64,000 bases of DNA from NCBI GenBank assembly GCA_031552535.1, contig JAVBMJ010000047.1, positions 5,536 through 69,535 of the forward strand, read 5' to 3'. Both the position numbers and the translations under genes were made by a program. Within the stretch, counting starts at the first letter, position 1; each line of letters starts with the position of its first letter. Positions 45,601-53,013 of the stretch are shown piece after piece. The stretch is from JAVBMJ01 sp031552535. Its GTDB lineage: Bacteria; Bacteroidota; Bacteroidia; Bacteroidales; Rikenellaceae. A model generated the notes under the pieces. That model searched no databases. It worked only from the letters and a program-made list of their open reading frames with translations, and was not told the DNA's origin.

Positions 45601-46002
45601 TTACGCCATATACAACGCCCACAGCACCCCGAAACGGTCGTAGACCTCGGCATAACGTTTGGCGAAGAACGCTTCGCCAAGCGGGCAGCGGATCTCCTGC
45701 GCCCCGGCGGTGAGTTTGGCGTAAACCTCCTCGATCCTGGCGATGGAATCGAGGTCGAGCGTGAGCATGTGACCCAGGCGGCCGAAGTCGGCGGGCTCGG
45801 CGGGCAGGGTGTCGGCCACGCTCATCGCCCCGCCGTCGAAGAGAAGGCAGGCGTGCAGGACTTTCCGGTGGTACGCCGCGTCCACACCCGGCATCGAGTC
45901 GTAGCGGTGGAGGTTTTCGATCTTCCCGCCCAGCACGTCGGCGTAAAAATTCAATGCTTCTTCGGCCCGGCCGTTGAACACGAGGTAAGGAGTCAGTTTC
46001 AT
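45601..46002 (-). CDS. VOC family (PhnB-like) glyoxalase-fold protein
   Basis: 133 aa. MKLTPYLVFNGRAEEALNFYADVLGGKI is the standard PhnB/YjdN-like opening; the later blocks AACLLFDGGAMSVADT-type (HACLLFDGGAMSVAD) and GQALWGERYG-equivalent PLGEAFFAKRYAEVYDRFGV complete the two beta-alpha-beta-beta-beta modules. The family lacks most metal ligands of true glyoxalase I, so catalysis is uncertain. Separated by 70 bases from the DUF2200 gene on the same strand. Confidence 0.85.
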   Translation of the reverse strand: MKLTPYLVFNGRAEEALNFYADVLGGKIENLHRYDSMPGVDAAYHRKVLHACLLFDGGAMSVADTLPAEPADFGRLGHMLTLDLDSIARIEEVYAKLTAGAQEIRCPLGEAFFAKRYAEVYDRFGVLWALYMA

Positions 46003-46072
46003 AATCGTGAGAAATTATCGGTTTACATCACAAAGATACCTCCGGCCAGTGACAACCCCATGTCAGTAGCCG

Positions 46073-46423
46073 TTATTTCCTCAGGATTTTTTCCATCGCC
46101 CTGCCTTTCGCCAGTTCGTCGACCAGCTTGTCGAGGTAGCGGATATTCCGCATAAGACCCTCTTCGATCTCCTCCACGCGATGGCCGCAGACCACGCCCG
46201 TGATTTTCGACGCGCCGGGATTCATGCGCGGGGCCCGGGCGAAGAACGTTTCGAAATCGACTTTCCGGTCGATCTGTTCCTGCAAAGAGAGCTCATCGTA
46301 ACCCGTCAGCCAGAAAATAACGGCGTCCACCTCCGCCTTCGTGCGCCCTTTCCGTTCCGCTTTTTGCACATACATGGGATAGACGCCTGCGAAAATCATC
46401 CTGTATACTTTCGTGTTATCCAT
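46073..46423 (-). CDS. DUF2200 family protein
   Basis: 116 aa from the ATG at 46423, which overlaps the end of the GNAT gene; a start five codons earlier is also possible. VYRMIFAGVYPMYVQKAERKGR followed by VIFWLTGYDE and FFARAPRMNPGASKITGVVCG matches DUF2200, a family of unknown function that is small and cytosolic. The 8-base overlap with the upstream stop points to translational coupling. Confidence 0.82.
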   Translation of the reverse strand: MDNTKVYRMIFAGVYPMYVQKAERKGRTKAEVDAVIFWLTGYDELSLQEQIDRKVDFETFFARAPRMNPGASKITGVVCGHRVEEIEEGLMRNIRYLDKLVDELAKGRAMEKILRK

Positions 46424-46880
46424 TTTTTGTTTTTTCAAACGACAACATTGTTTTTTCCATCTCCGGCACAGGGGTTTCCTGCGTGATCCGCCAGCCGTTT
46501 TTGAGATAGAACCCTACGGCCTGCGCGTTCTCTTTGAAGGTTTGCAGGCGGATCGTTTCGTAATCCTCAAACAATTCACCTTCGATATACGCCAGCAACT
46601 TCGCGCCGTACCCCCGGTTTTGGCAGGCTGTGTCCACCATTATCAGGTGCAACAGGGCATCCCTCGTTATGGCAAACCCCATGACAGCCCCGCCGCAGAC
46701 CATCAACATGCAATGCGCCATCCCCTCGTCGATCTCCTGATCCGCCTGCCCGCTGTCGATAAAACCCCGGACGGCCTCCGCCCCCAGGAACGGTGTGTAA
46801 TTCGACTCGATCACCCGCCGGGCGATCTCCCTGACCGTTTGCGCATCTTCGGGTTTCGCCGGTCGAAAAGAGTATTCCAT
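46416..46880 (-). CDS. GNAT family N-acetyltransferase
   Basis: 154 aa from the ATG at 46880; the frame continues upstream into the DUF1761 gene, but GNAT homology starts at MEYSFRPAKPEDAQTV. Motif A, the acetyl-CoA loop, is LIMVDTACQNRGYGAKLLAY, with the Q/R-x-x-G-x-G/A pattern (QNRGYGA). The later IRLQTFKENAQAVGFYLKNG is motif B. The acceptor is unknown. Middle gene of DUF1761-GNAT-DUF2200. Confidence 0.87.
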   Translation of the reverse strand: MEYSFRPAKPEDAQTVREIARRVIESNYTPFLGAEAVRGFIDSGQADQEIDEGMAHCMLMVCGGAVMGFAITRDALLHLIMVDTACQNRGYGAKLLAYIEGELFEDYETIRLQTFKENAQAVGFYLKNGWRITQETPVPEMEKTMLSFEKTKNG

Positions 46881-46888
46881 GTACAGGG

Positions 46889-47311
46889 TTACAGGAGGGC
46901 GAAGACGATGAATATCATCCCGGCCAGGAACAGGTAGCCCGCCTCGATGCCGGCCGCACGGACAAAGTCGCCCCAATCGGCAAACTTGTACTTGAGCGTC
47001 GCCTTGGTCCATCCGCAGAACCCAACGAGGGTCAGCACCGCCAGCCAGAACGACAACGCGGTGATCATAAACAGCACCAGCCCCATCAGCGCCGAGGCCG
47101 CCAGTTGCCCGAACATGGTCAGAAACATGTTCGCCGGGGCGGGTTTTTCAGGCATTTCGATCTTGAAGACCTTGATCCATGCCTTGGGAAAAAGGAGCGA
47201 ATACCACAGCGCGCCCAATAAATAAGCGGCCAGTATGGCCACCACGTACCACAGCCAGTTGATCTGTCCGGCAAGGGTGCAAAGAATTTGGTTGCAGGTT
47301 TCCATAATCAT
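46889..47311 (-). CDS. DUF1761 membrane protein
   Basis: 140 aa with four hydrophobic segments: WLWYVVAILAAYLLGALWYSLLF, the MFLTMFGQLAASALMGLVLF stretch, FWLAVLTLVGFC and AGYLFLAGMIFIVFAL. The motif LGALWYSLLFPKAW is the DUF1761 signature. An inner-membrane protein of unknown role. It leads the short operon with GNAT 8 bases downstream. Confidence 0.83.
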   Translation of the reverse strand: MIMETCNQILCTLAGQINWLWYVVAILAAYLLGALWYSLLFPKAWIKVFKIEMPEKPAPANMFLTMFGQLAASALMGLVLFMITALSFWLAVLTLVGFCGWTKATLKYKFADWGDFVRAAGIEAGYLFLAGMIFIVFALL

Positions 47312-47689
47312 GCGGATTAAGAGTTGGATTAAATTCGAATATGTATATTAATTTATTGCATATAAGTGAATTGCCGCCAATAATTACAGAATTTCTGTTT
47401 TCAGTCCGCAGCCAGCGGTGGGCGTAAATCGAAGCCGGAGGCTCGCGATCAGTCCGCAGCCTGGGGTGGCTGCGGGCTGTGAACTTTGCATACAAAGTTC
47501 TTGAAGCTGATAAACAGCAAGTTAAAAACCTTTCTAATATTCATTTAACTCTTAATTCGCATGAATTATAAAGATTAAAAGATTTGCGATGTACATAATG
47601 CAAAGATAGTACAAAAAAGAGAGCCGGCGGCGTGTGCCCCCAATAAAAACGTGAAGCATGGGGAATGGTTTTTGCATGTTTATTATCCT
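47312..47689. other. 378-base spacer between DUF1761 and the multicopper oxidase
   Basis: A degenerate D-type unit lies at about 47401-47475 (CAGTCCGCAGCCAGCGG ... GGTGGCTGCGGGC). A leftward -7-like box TATCTTTG is at 47601-47608. No coding frame was seen. Confidence 0.5.
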
Positions 47690-50023
47690 ATGATTAATAG
47701 GATAATAAACATACTGGCATTGCTTCTGCTCTGCATCGCCGGGCGGGGGCAGCACGTCCATGACCATCCGGCGCACGGGATTCGCCGGGATACCGTGGCC
47801 CTAAGCGCGCCCCGGACGGTCGTTTACCATCTGCATATTTCGGATACGACGGTCAACTACACCGGCAAACCGCGCCGGGCCATCGCCGTCAACGGCCAAA
47901 TACCGGGGCCGGAGCTGCGCTTCACCGAGGGCGACACGGCCGAGATCCATGTGCACAACACGCTCCGCACCGAAAGTTCCGTCCACTGGCACGGGCTGAT
48001 CCTGCCCAACCGCATGGACGGGGTGCCCTACCTGACCACGGCGCCGATCCCGGCCGGAGGAACGGCGGTTTACCGCTTCCCCCTGGTACAGAGCGGCACC
48101 TACTGGTATCATTCCCACACCGGCCTGCAGGAACAGATCGGATTGTACGGCCCTTTGGTCATTGAAAAACGTGAGGACGCCCCGATGAAAGAATACACCC
48201 TGTTGTTGAGCGACTGGACCGACGAGCGCCCCGGGGAAGTCCACCGCAGCCTGCGGGCGATGAACGACTGGTACCTGATCCAAAAAAAAGCCGTGCAAAG
48301 CTACGGCGAGGCGCTCGTGACCGGCAACTTCAGCGTGAAACTCGTCAGCGAGTGGAAGCGCCAGCACGCGATGGACGTGAGCGACGTCTATTACGGCGCG
48401 CTGCTGGCTAACGGACGGCGGGAGGCGGAATTCCCGCAGCTCATGCCCGGCGAGAAACTACGCCTGCGGGTGATCAACGGCAGCTCGTCGACCTATTTCT
48501 GGCTTCAATTCGCCGGGGGAAAGCTAACGGTCGCGGCCAGCGACGGGAAAGAGGTTGTTCCCGTGGAGGTAGACCGGATGATCGTCGGGGTGGCCGAAAC
48601 GTACGACCTGATCGTGTCCATCCCCGATGCGATGAGTTATGAATTTCGCGCCACGGCCGAAGACCGCACGGGCCACGCCTCGTTGTGGCTGGGCGGAGGA
48701 ATGAAGATGCCCGCCCCCGGCCTGCCGCGCCTCGACTACTTCGCCGGGATGCGGATGATGAACGGTATGGTCAGGATGAACGGCAACGTAAAGGAGATGG
48801 GAATGAGCGCCCAGGGCATGGATATGAACGCTGTCATGTACCCCGAATTGCGGAAACCGGCTACGGCGGACTCACAGCAAAACCACGGTCACCAGGCAGC
48901 GGCGGACACGCCCAAAAGCCACGATCATAAGGAGGCGGCCCCATCCGGCGAATACGACCCGCACGCCGGCCACGGCCGGGCGGATATGTCCGCGGACGAT
49001 CCACACGCAGCCCACAGTATGGGCGCTTCCCCTGCGGAGAGCGGCGGCCCGGTCACGCTCAACTACACCATGCTGCGCTCCCCCGGGCCGACCGCCCTGC
49101 CCGGCGCCCCGTGGAATGAACTGCGCTTCACGCTCGACGGCAACATGGAGCGCTACGTCTGGTCGATGGACGGCCGCGTGCTCTCCGAGGCCGACCGGAT
49201 CCCCATCCGCCGGGGCGGGAACGTGCGCCTGATCCTGTTAAATAACAGCATGATGCGTCATCCGATGCACCTGCACGGCCACTATTTCCGGGTTTTGAAC
49301 GGCCAGGGCGACCGTGCGCCGCTGAAAAACGTGGTCGACATCATGCCCGGCGAGACGGACACGCTGGAGTTCGCCGCCACCGAAAGCGGTGACTGGTTTT
49401 TCCATTGCCACATCCTCTACCACATGATGAGCGGCATGGGGCGCGTGTTCTCCTACGGGGATTCGCCGCCCAACCCCGACATCGACCCCGATCCGACACG
49501 CAACCGCCGCCGTTTCCTGCGCGACGACCGGATGGCACACTTCATGGTTCACACCGGAGTGGAAAGCAACGGTACCCATGGCCAGGCGATGCTCGCCACG
49601 ACACGCTATGCCCTGCTCGCCGACTGGCACACGGGCTGGAACGGCGCGGACGGCTACAAGGCGACCGTGCGCGCAGGGCGTTACCTCGGGCGGATGCAGC
49701 GCTGGTTCCCCTACGCGGCATGGGATTACCATTACAGCACGGCGCACCGCGACCAGAACCGCAATACGCTGATGTTCGGCCTGGCGTACACGCTGCCGTT
49801 GTTCATCACGGCCGACCTTCAGGCCGACGTCGACGGACGGGTGAGGTTGGGGTTAAGCCGCCGGGACATTCCCCTGACCACGCGCCTGCGTCTGGATATG
49901 GGTGTGAACACCGATTGGGAGTACCACTTCGACATGCGTTACATCCTTACGAAATACCTCTCCCTCGCCGGCAACTACGACAGCGACATGGGCTGGGGCG
50001 CCGGAATCACAATCACGTATTGA
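47690..50023 (+). CDS. multicopper oxidase fused to a CopB-like beta-barrel
   Basis: 777 aa from the ATG at 47690, which opens a signal peptide (MINRIINILALLLLCIAGRG|Q). An ATG 13 codons earlier would spoil the signal. Cupredoxin domains 1-3 follow: HWHG at about residues 99-102, WYHSHTG at about 139-145, and the late copper clusters HPMHLHGHYFRV and HCHILYHMMSGMG, so type 1, 2 and 3 copper sites look intact. Between domains 2 and 3 is a Met-rich stretch (about 367-396) and a His/Asp-rich stretch (HDHKEAAPSGEYDPHAGHGR), as in CopA. From about residue 630 the sequence becomes strand-like (MLATTRYALLADWHTGWNG, NTLMFGLAYTLPLFITADLQ) and ends GWGAGITITY, resembling CopB. It probably detoxifies Cu(I) at the outer envelope. 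Confidence 0.88.
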   Translation: MINRIINILALLLLCIAGRGQHVHDHPAHGIRRDTVALSAPRTVVYHLHISDTTVNYTGKPRRAIAVNGQIPGPELRFTEGDTAEIHVHNTLRTESSVHWHGLILPNRMDGVPYLTTAPIPAGGTAVYRFPLVQSGTYWYHSHTGLQEQIGLYGPLVIEKREDAPMKEYTLLLSDWTDERPGEVHRSLRAMNDWYLIQKKAVQSYGEALVTGNFSVKLVSEWKRQHAMDVSDVYYGALLANGRREAEFPQLMPGEKLRLRVINGSSSTYFWLQFAGGKLTVAASDGKEVVPVEVDRMIVGVAETYDLIVSIPDAMSYEFRATAEDRTGHASLWLGGGMKMPAPGLPRLDYFAGMRMMNGMVRMNGNVKEMGMSAQGMDMNAVMYPELRKPATADSQQNHGHQAAADTPKSHDHKEAAPSGEYDPHAGHGRADMSADDPHAAHSMGASPAESGGPVTLNYTMLRSPGPTALPGAPWNELRFTLDGNMERYVWSMDGRVLSEADRIPIRRGGNVRLILLNNSMMRHPMHLHGHYFRVLNGQGDRAPLKNVVDIMPGETDTLEFAATESGDWFFHCHILYHMMSGMGRVFSYGDSPPNPDIDPDPTRNRRRFLRDDRMAHFMVHTGVESNGTHGQAMLATTRYALLADWHTGWNGADGYKATVRAGRYLGRMQRWFPYAAWDYHYSTAHRDQNRNTLMFGLAYTLPLFITADLQADVDGRVRLGLSRRDIPLTTRLRLDMGVNTDWEYHFDMRYILTKYLSLAGNYDSDMGWGAGITITY

Positions 50024-50065
50024 GCAACTGTTTAAAAATAATTACCGAAAACCCGTTGTGTATTT

Positions 50066-50262
50066 ATAATGCGACGAGGTTTATTTTGCAAACATTTGGG
50101 ACAAAGACATATGCCCGCATTGTGGTCTCGGATCGCAGCCAGCGGAGAATGAATATCGTAGCCGGAGCGAGATATTCGGCCCTCCGCGCCGGCTGGCTGC
50201 GGGCCGACAGCTTTTGCTTTGCAAAGCCGATATTCATAAAATGAGACTTTAATGCCTCGTTC
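50066..50262 (-). repeat. D-type about 195-bp repeat, copy D2
   Basis: Reverse-orientation near-copy of D1 (40948-41143), with the same ends (TTATAATGCGACGAGG ... GCATTAAAGTCTCAT read on the minus strand) and the same GC-rich inverted arms. Confidence 0.85.
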
Positions 50263-50312
50263 TTCTAAATGCACAACGGGTTGAGGGAAATATTCTTAAA
50301 CAGTTTCTCAGC

Positions 50313-50613
50313 AGTGTCCACTAAAAACGAGATGAACCAGCAATACCACATTTATAATCATAAGTTTATTGGGCAAATTCAAGTAAACGGATTTGAGAAG
50401 CTGTTTTGAATTTATTAATCCCGTTCTTTTATCCTCTTTTCCGCGCCTTCCCGCGGTGTTATTCGTTAAACAGGGGCCGCTATTCGCCTCATCACACCGC
50501 GAGAAATCATCGGCAAAACAATAAAAATAATCTCGTTAACAAATCCAAACAGCTTCTGAAATGGTAAATGTGATATCGAACAAATTTCGGTTGGGCAAAT
50601 TTTAGTGGACACT
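50313..50613. mobile_element. small transposon remnant or MITE, interrupted by element A7
   Basis: Perfect 14-bp inverted ends AGTGTCCACTAAAA and TTTTAGTGGACACT at 50313-50326 and 50600-50613. Without A7 it is 139 bp and encodes nothing. The inner flanks GGGCAAATTCAAGT and GGGCAAATTTTAGT are direct repeats. Confidence 0.65.
50396..50557 (+). repeat. A-type element, copy A7 (inside another element)
   Basis: 162 bp with ends AGAAGCTGTTTTGAATT and AATCCAAACAGCTTCT. It lies entirely between the inverted ends of the 50313-50613 remnant. Confidence 0.9.
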
Positions 50614-50749
50614 ACTGACAGTTTCTGAAAGATTATCGCTCAGGGAAACGCATAATGAACGGCCTGCCGCCGGGCCAGAGTCCGCCTAAATTTTCAATGG
50701 AAAATCAGACGGGCTCCGACCCGACGGCGTTGCCCGGGTCCGTACCCGT

Positions 50750-51424
50750 TTAGCGGAGCGAGTTCATGCGGATACTGGCCTTGATGAATGCCAGCGCACG
50801 TATACGACTTATTTCCACCTCTTTGTCGGCATGGTGCGAGTTCTGGCTAACGAGCCTTATATACCCTTTTTTATCCGATTTCTGGATATACTTCACCATG
50901 ATATATTCCTCTCCTTCGATGTCGAGCGACAAAAGGTACATTTCACCCCAGAGTATATTGTTCTCGATATCGCTTATCTGTTTGTACAGCACTATATCCC
51001 CGCTTTTGAGCAGCGGGTACATGCTGTCCCCGACGACGTATATCGCCCCGTCGCACTTCGGCAGGTTTGGGATGTGGATGTAGTCGATGGGTTCGAGTTT
51101 CGCCTTATGCAGGAACAACGGCACCAATCCGGCCGTACCCTCTATATTATATAAGGGCACGCTCTGTATCGGGATTATCTTGTCGGTCGATCCTATGCGG
51201 GGGATATACTCTTTGGCCACGGTGAACATGTCGGCTGTCTCGTCTTCGAACCATTCCGGATTAATATTCAATTCTTGAACCAAGATATTTTTATTTCTCT
51301 CCGACAATGCGGCTTTCCCGGTCTCTATCATCGACAGGGCGCTCTTTTTGACGCCGAGGATGCCTGCGAGCTTCTCCTGGGTCATGCCTAACTGGCTGCG
51401 GATCAATTTAAGATGATTGGCCAT
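50750..51424 (-). CDS. phage-type repressor: XRE helix-turn-helix plus S24 (LexA-like) domain
   Basis: 224 aa. Residues 5-60 are an HTH_XRE domain (IRSQLGMTQEKLAGILGVKKS, SMIETGKAALSERN). The C-terminal S24 domain has the catalytic Ser134 in VVGDSMYPLLKSGD and Lys178 in IMVKYIQKSDKKG. TAGL at residues 97-100 gives a candidate Ala-Gly self-cleavage site, as in phage CI repressors that respond to RecA. It is transcribed leftwards from a promoter that overlaps a rightward one, the layout of an immunity switch. Confidence 0.9.
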   Translation of the reverse strand: MANHLKLIRSQLGMTQEKLAGILGVKKSALSMIETGKAALSERNKNILVQELNINPEWFEDETADMFTVAKEYIPRIGSTDKIIPIQSVPLYNIEGTAGLVPLFLHKAKLEPIDYIHIPNLPKCDGAIYVVGDSMYPLLKSGDIVLYKQISDIENNILWGEMYLLSLDIEGEEYIMVKYIQKSDKKGYIRLVSQNSHHADKEVEISRIRALAFIKASIRMNSLR

Positions 51425-51466
51425 GTCAAAATAAGTTAAAAAAATGTATTATTTATGCTGATTATG

Positions 51467-51498
51467 TTTGGAAAGTTCAATAATTGATTGTATATTTG
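51467..51498 (+). promoter_or_regulatory. rightward promoter facing the repressor promoter
   Basis: TTTG at 51467-51470, 20 bases, TATATTTG at 51491-51498. Its start site would fall inside the -7 box of the leftward promoter. Confidence 0.65.
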
Positions 51499-51503
51499 TC
51501 CTG

Positions 51504-51535
51504 CAAAGTTAAATAATTTATTTTTAATCTACAAA
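51504..51535 (-). promoter_or_regulatory. leftward promoter of the S24 repressor gene
   Basis: On the minus strand: TTTG at 51535-51532, 20 bases, TAACTTTG at 51511-51504. It gives a leader of about 75 bases to the ATG at 51424. Confidence 0.65.
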
Positions 51536-51552
51536 ATTTTCCAGGTTTATTA

Positions 51553-51715
51553 AGAAGTTGTTTTGAATTTATTAATCCCGTTCTTTTATTCTCTTTTCCG
51601 CGCTTTCCCGCGGTGTAATTCGTTAAACAGGGGCCGCTATTCGCCTCATCCCACCGCGAAAAATCATCGGCAAAACAATATAAAATAATCTCGTTAACAA
51701 ATCCAAACAGCTACT
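51553..51715 (+). repeat. A-type 163-bp element, copy A8
   Basis: Full copy (AGAAGTTGTTTTGAATT to AATCCAAACAGCTACT). It sits between the rightward promoter and the 51805 gene, so it would be in that transcript's leader. Confidence 0.9.
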
Positions 51716-51804
51716 AAGGCGGTCCCGGCGCGCCTCCCGTACCGGAGTTCGAAACCATATAAACACTAACCCTTTATATTAACCTACTTTTGTCAGAAAA
51801 AGCC

Positions 51805-52092
51805 ATGATTGCTATCAGTACATCCGTTTATGCCGCGTTAGCCGCGAGACTCACCGATGAAATCGGCGGGGCAAATTACTACAATGGCTCGATAGAAGCC
51901 GATTTCGGCGAGGTGAACGCCACATTTCGTGCCACACTCATCGTCTACCACCACACACCGATGCATCCTGCCGACCAGTCGCCCGTACGCGACATTGTAC
52001 CGGTGTGGTGGCAATTCGACACCTCGCTGCCCGAAGGAGCGGCACTCAACGACTTCGACTGGTACGAACTGAAAGCACTCATGGTGCAGTAA
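51805..52092 (+). CDS. small prophage-type protein of unknown function
   Basis: 95 aa from the ATG at 51805; a TTG 15 bases earlier is a weaker start. Acidic, with no signal or membrane segment: MIAISTSVYAALAARLTDEI, then GSIEADFGEVNATFRATLIV and VWWQFDTSLPEGA, ending NDFDWYELKALMVQ. Mixed alpha/beta. No family was recognised. It is the first gene downstream of the rightward promoter in the prophage-like block. Confidence 0.65.
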   Translation: MIAISTSVYAALAARLTDEIGGANYYNGSIEADFGEVNATFRATLIVYHHTPMHPADQSPVRDIVPVWWQFDTSLPEGAALNDFDWYELKALMVQ

Positions 52093-52200
52093 GGGCTTGT
52101 TTGTATTTCCTGTGAAGATAGACAGGCCCGGAAAACCACTTAGGAGCACCGGTGGCTGCGGCCGGACTCCAGGGTGTGATTATTTGTAAAATATTTTATT

Positions 52201-52449
52201 ATGAACCCTTTATCTTTTTTAAGACGACTTGCGCCAGGCGCAAAGTCAGGCTTCAAAGACCTCTGGAAGTCACTCTTCAACTCAATCCTCACCATGATCC
52301 TCGATCATTGCAAAGACTTCGTGGCCGGGTACATCGACCGCATGCAGCAGCAACTCGCAAAGCAGGCAGGTGGGGATCCCGCCCCAGACGACGGCCAATC
52401 CGTCGGCAACGAGGTTGCGCCCGCCCCGCCGGGAAACAAAATCCCTTAA
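52201..52449 (+). CDS. small helical protein of unknown function
   Basis: 82 aa. An amphipathic helical N-terminus (MNPLSFLRRLAPGAKSGFKD, SLFNSILTMILDHCKDFVAG, YIDRMQQQLAKQAGG) is followed by a flexible proline/alanine tail (EVAPAPPGNKIP). It could lie on the membrane surface. A proper terminator follows 31 bases after the stop, which supports a real gene. Probably part of the same rightward transcript as the 51805 gene. Confidence 0.6.
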   Translation: MNPLSFLRRLAPGAKSGFKDLWKSLFNSILTMILDHCKDFVAGYIDRMQQQLAKQAGGDPAPDDGQSVGNEVAPAPPGNKIP

Positions 52450-52479
52450 TCGAGCCGTAGTATTGCAGAGGGGGACGCC

Positions 52480-52510
52480 GGCAGGCTCCATACGGAGCCT
52501 GCCGTTTTTG
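52480..52510 (+). terminator. intrinsic terminator after the 82-aa gene
   Basis: Perfect 10-bp stem GGCAGGCTCC-ATAC-GGAGCCTGCC followed by GTTTTTG. Confidence 0.88.
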
Positions 52511-52559
52511 TCACCGGCCGGACGCGGTGCGATGCGTCTCTTGACATTACTCGGGACTA

Positions 52560-52719
52560 AGAAACTGTTTAAAAATATTAATCTTGTTTTTTTCCTGTTT
52601 GCCGCGCTTTTCCGCGGTGGGATTCGTTAAACAGGAGGCACTATTCGCCTCATCCCACCGCAAAAAATCATCGGCAAACAACTATAAAATAACTGCGGTA
52701 ATATTCTTAAACAGTTTCT
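52560..52719 (+). repeat. diverged A-type element, copy A9
   Basis: 160 bp; B-like ends AGAAACTGTTTAAAAA and TTCTTAAACAGTTTCT enclose an A-like inside (CCGCGGTGGGATTCGTTAAA) and the core GGAGGCACTATTCGCCTCAT. It is a hybrid of the two subfamilies. Confidence 0.8.
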
Positions 52720-52748
52720 AAGTCACATTAACACGCCTTAAATCAATT

Positions 52749-52862
52749 CCGGCCTTGCATGCAAGGCCGCCGGCCCGCAGCCACCCGGCGCGGAGGGCCG
52801 GACTATCTCGCCACCCATGGCACCGGTCCGTCCCCCGCTGGCAGCGAGCCAGGCCGGAGCAG
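52749..52862. repeat. diverged D-type repeat
   Basis: CGGCCCGCAGCCACCCGGCG ... CCCCGCTGGCAGCGAGCC, similar to D1 and D2 in the arms but with a changed middle. It also has the short palindrome CCTTGCATGCAAGG. Confidence 0.6.
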
Positions 52863-52890
52863 GATAGTATCGGAAGGCGCCGTACATACC

Positions 52891-52995
52891 TCTCCTCCGA
52901 AGCAAAGTAATATCAAAAGACGCGATGCGTCCGCGGTGCGTCCGGGCTGACTCTCCTCCGAAGCAATGTAATATCAAAAGACGCGATGCGTCCGG
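52891..52995. repeat. two F-type modules in tandem
   Basis: TCTCCTCCGAAGCAA(A/T)GTAATATC followed by AAAAGACGCGATGCGTCCG, at 52891 and again at 52952, period 61. It lies 18 bases before the 53014 gene. Confidence 0.8.
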
Positions 52996-53013
52996 CGAAA
53001 AAATTATACAATT

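Noticed and set aside
50032..50274. Short frames inside the D-type repeats (also 40987-41223)
   Set aside because: The two frames are similar only because they lie in copies of the same repeat; there is no start context or coding pattern.
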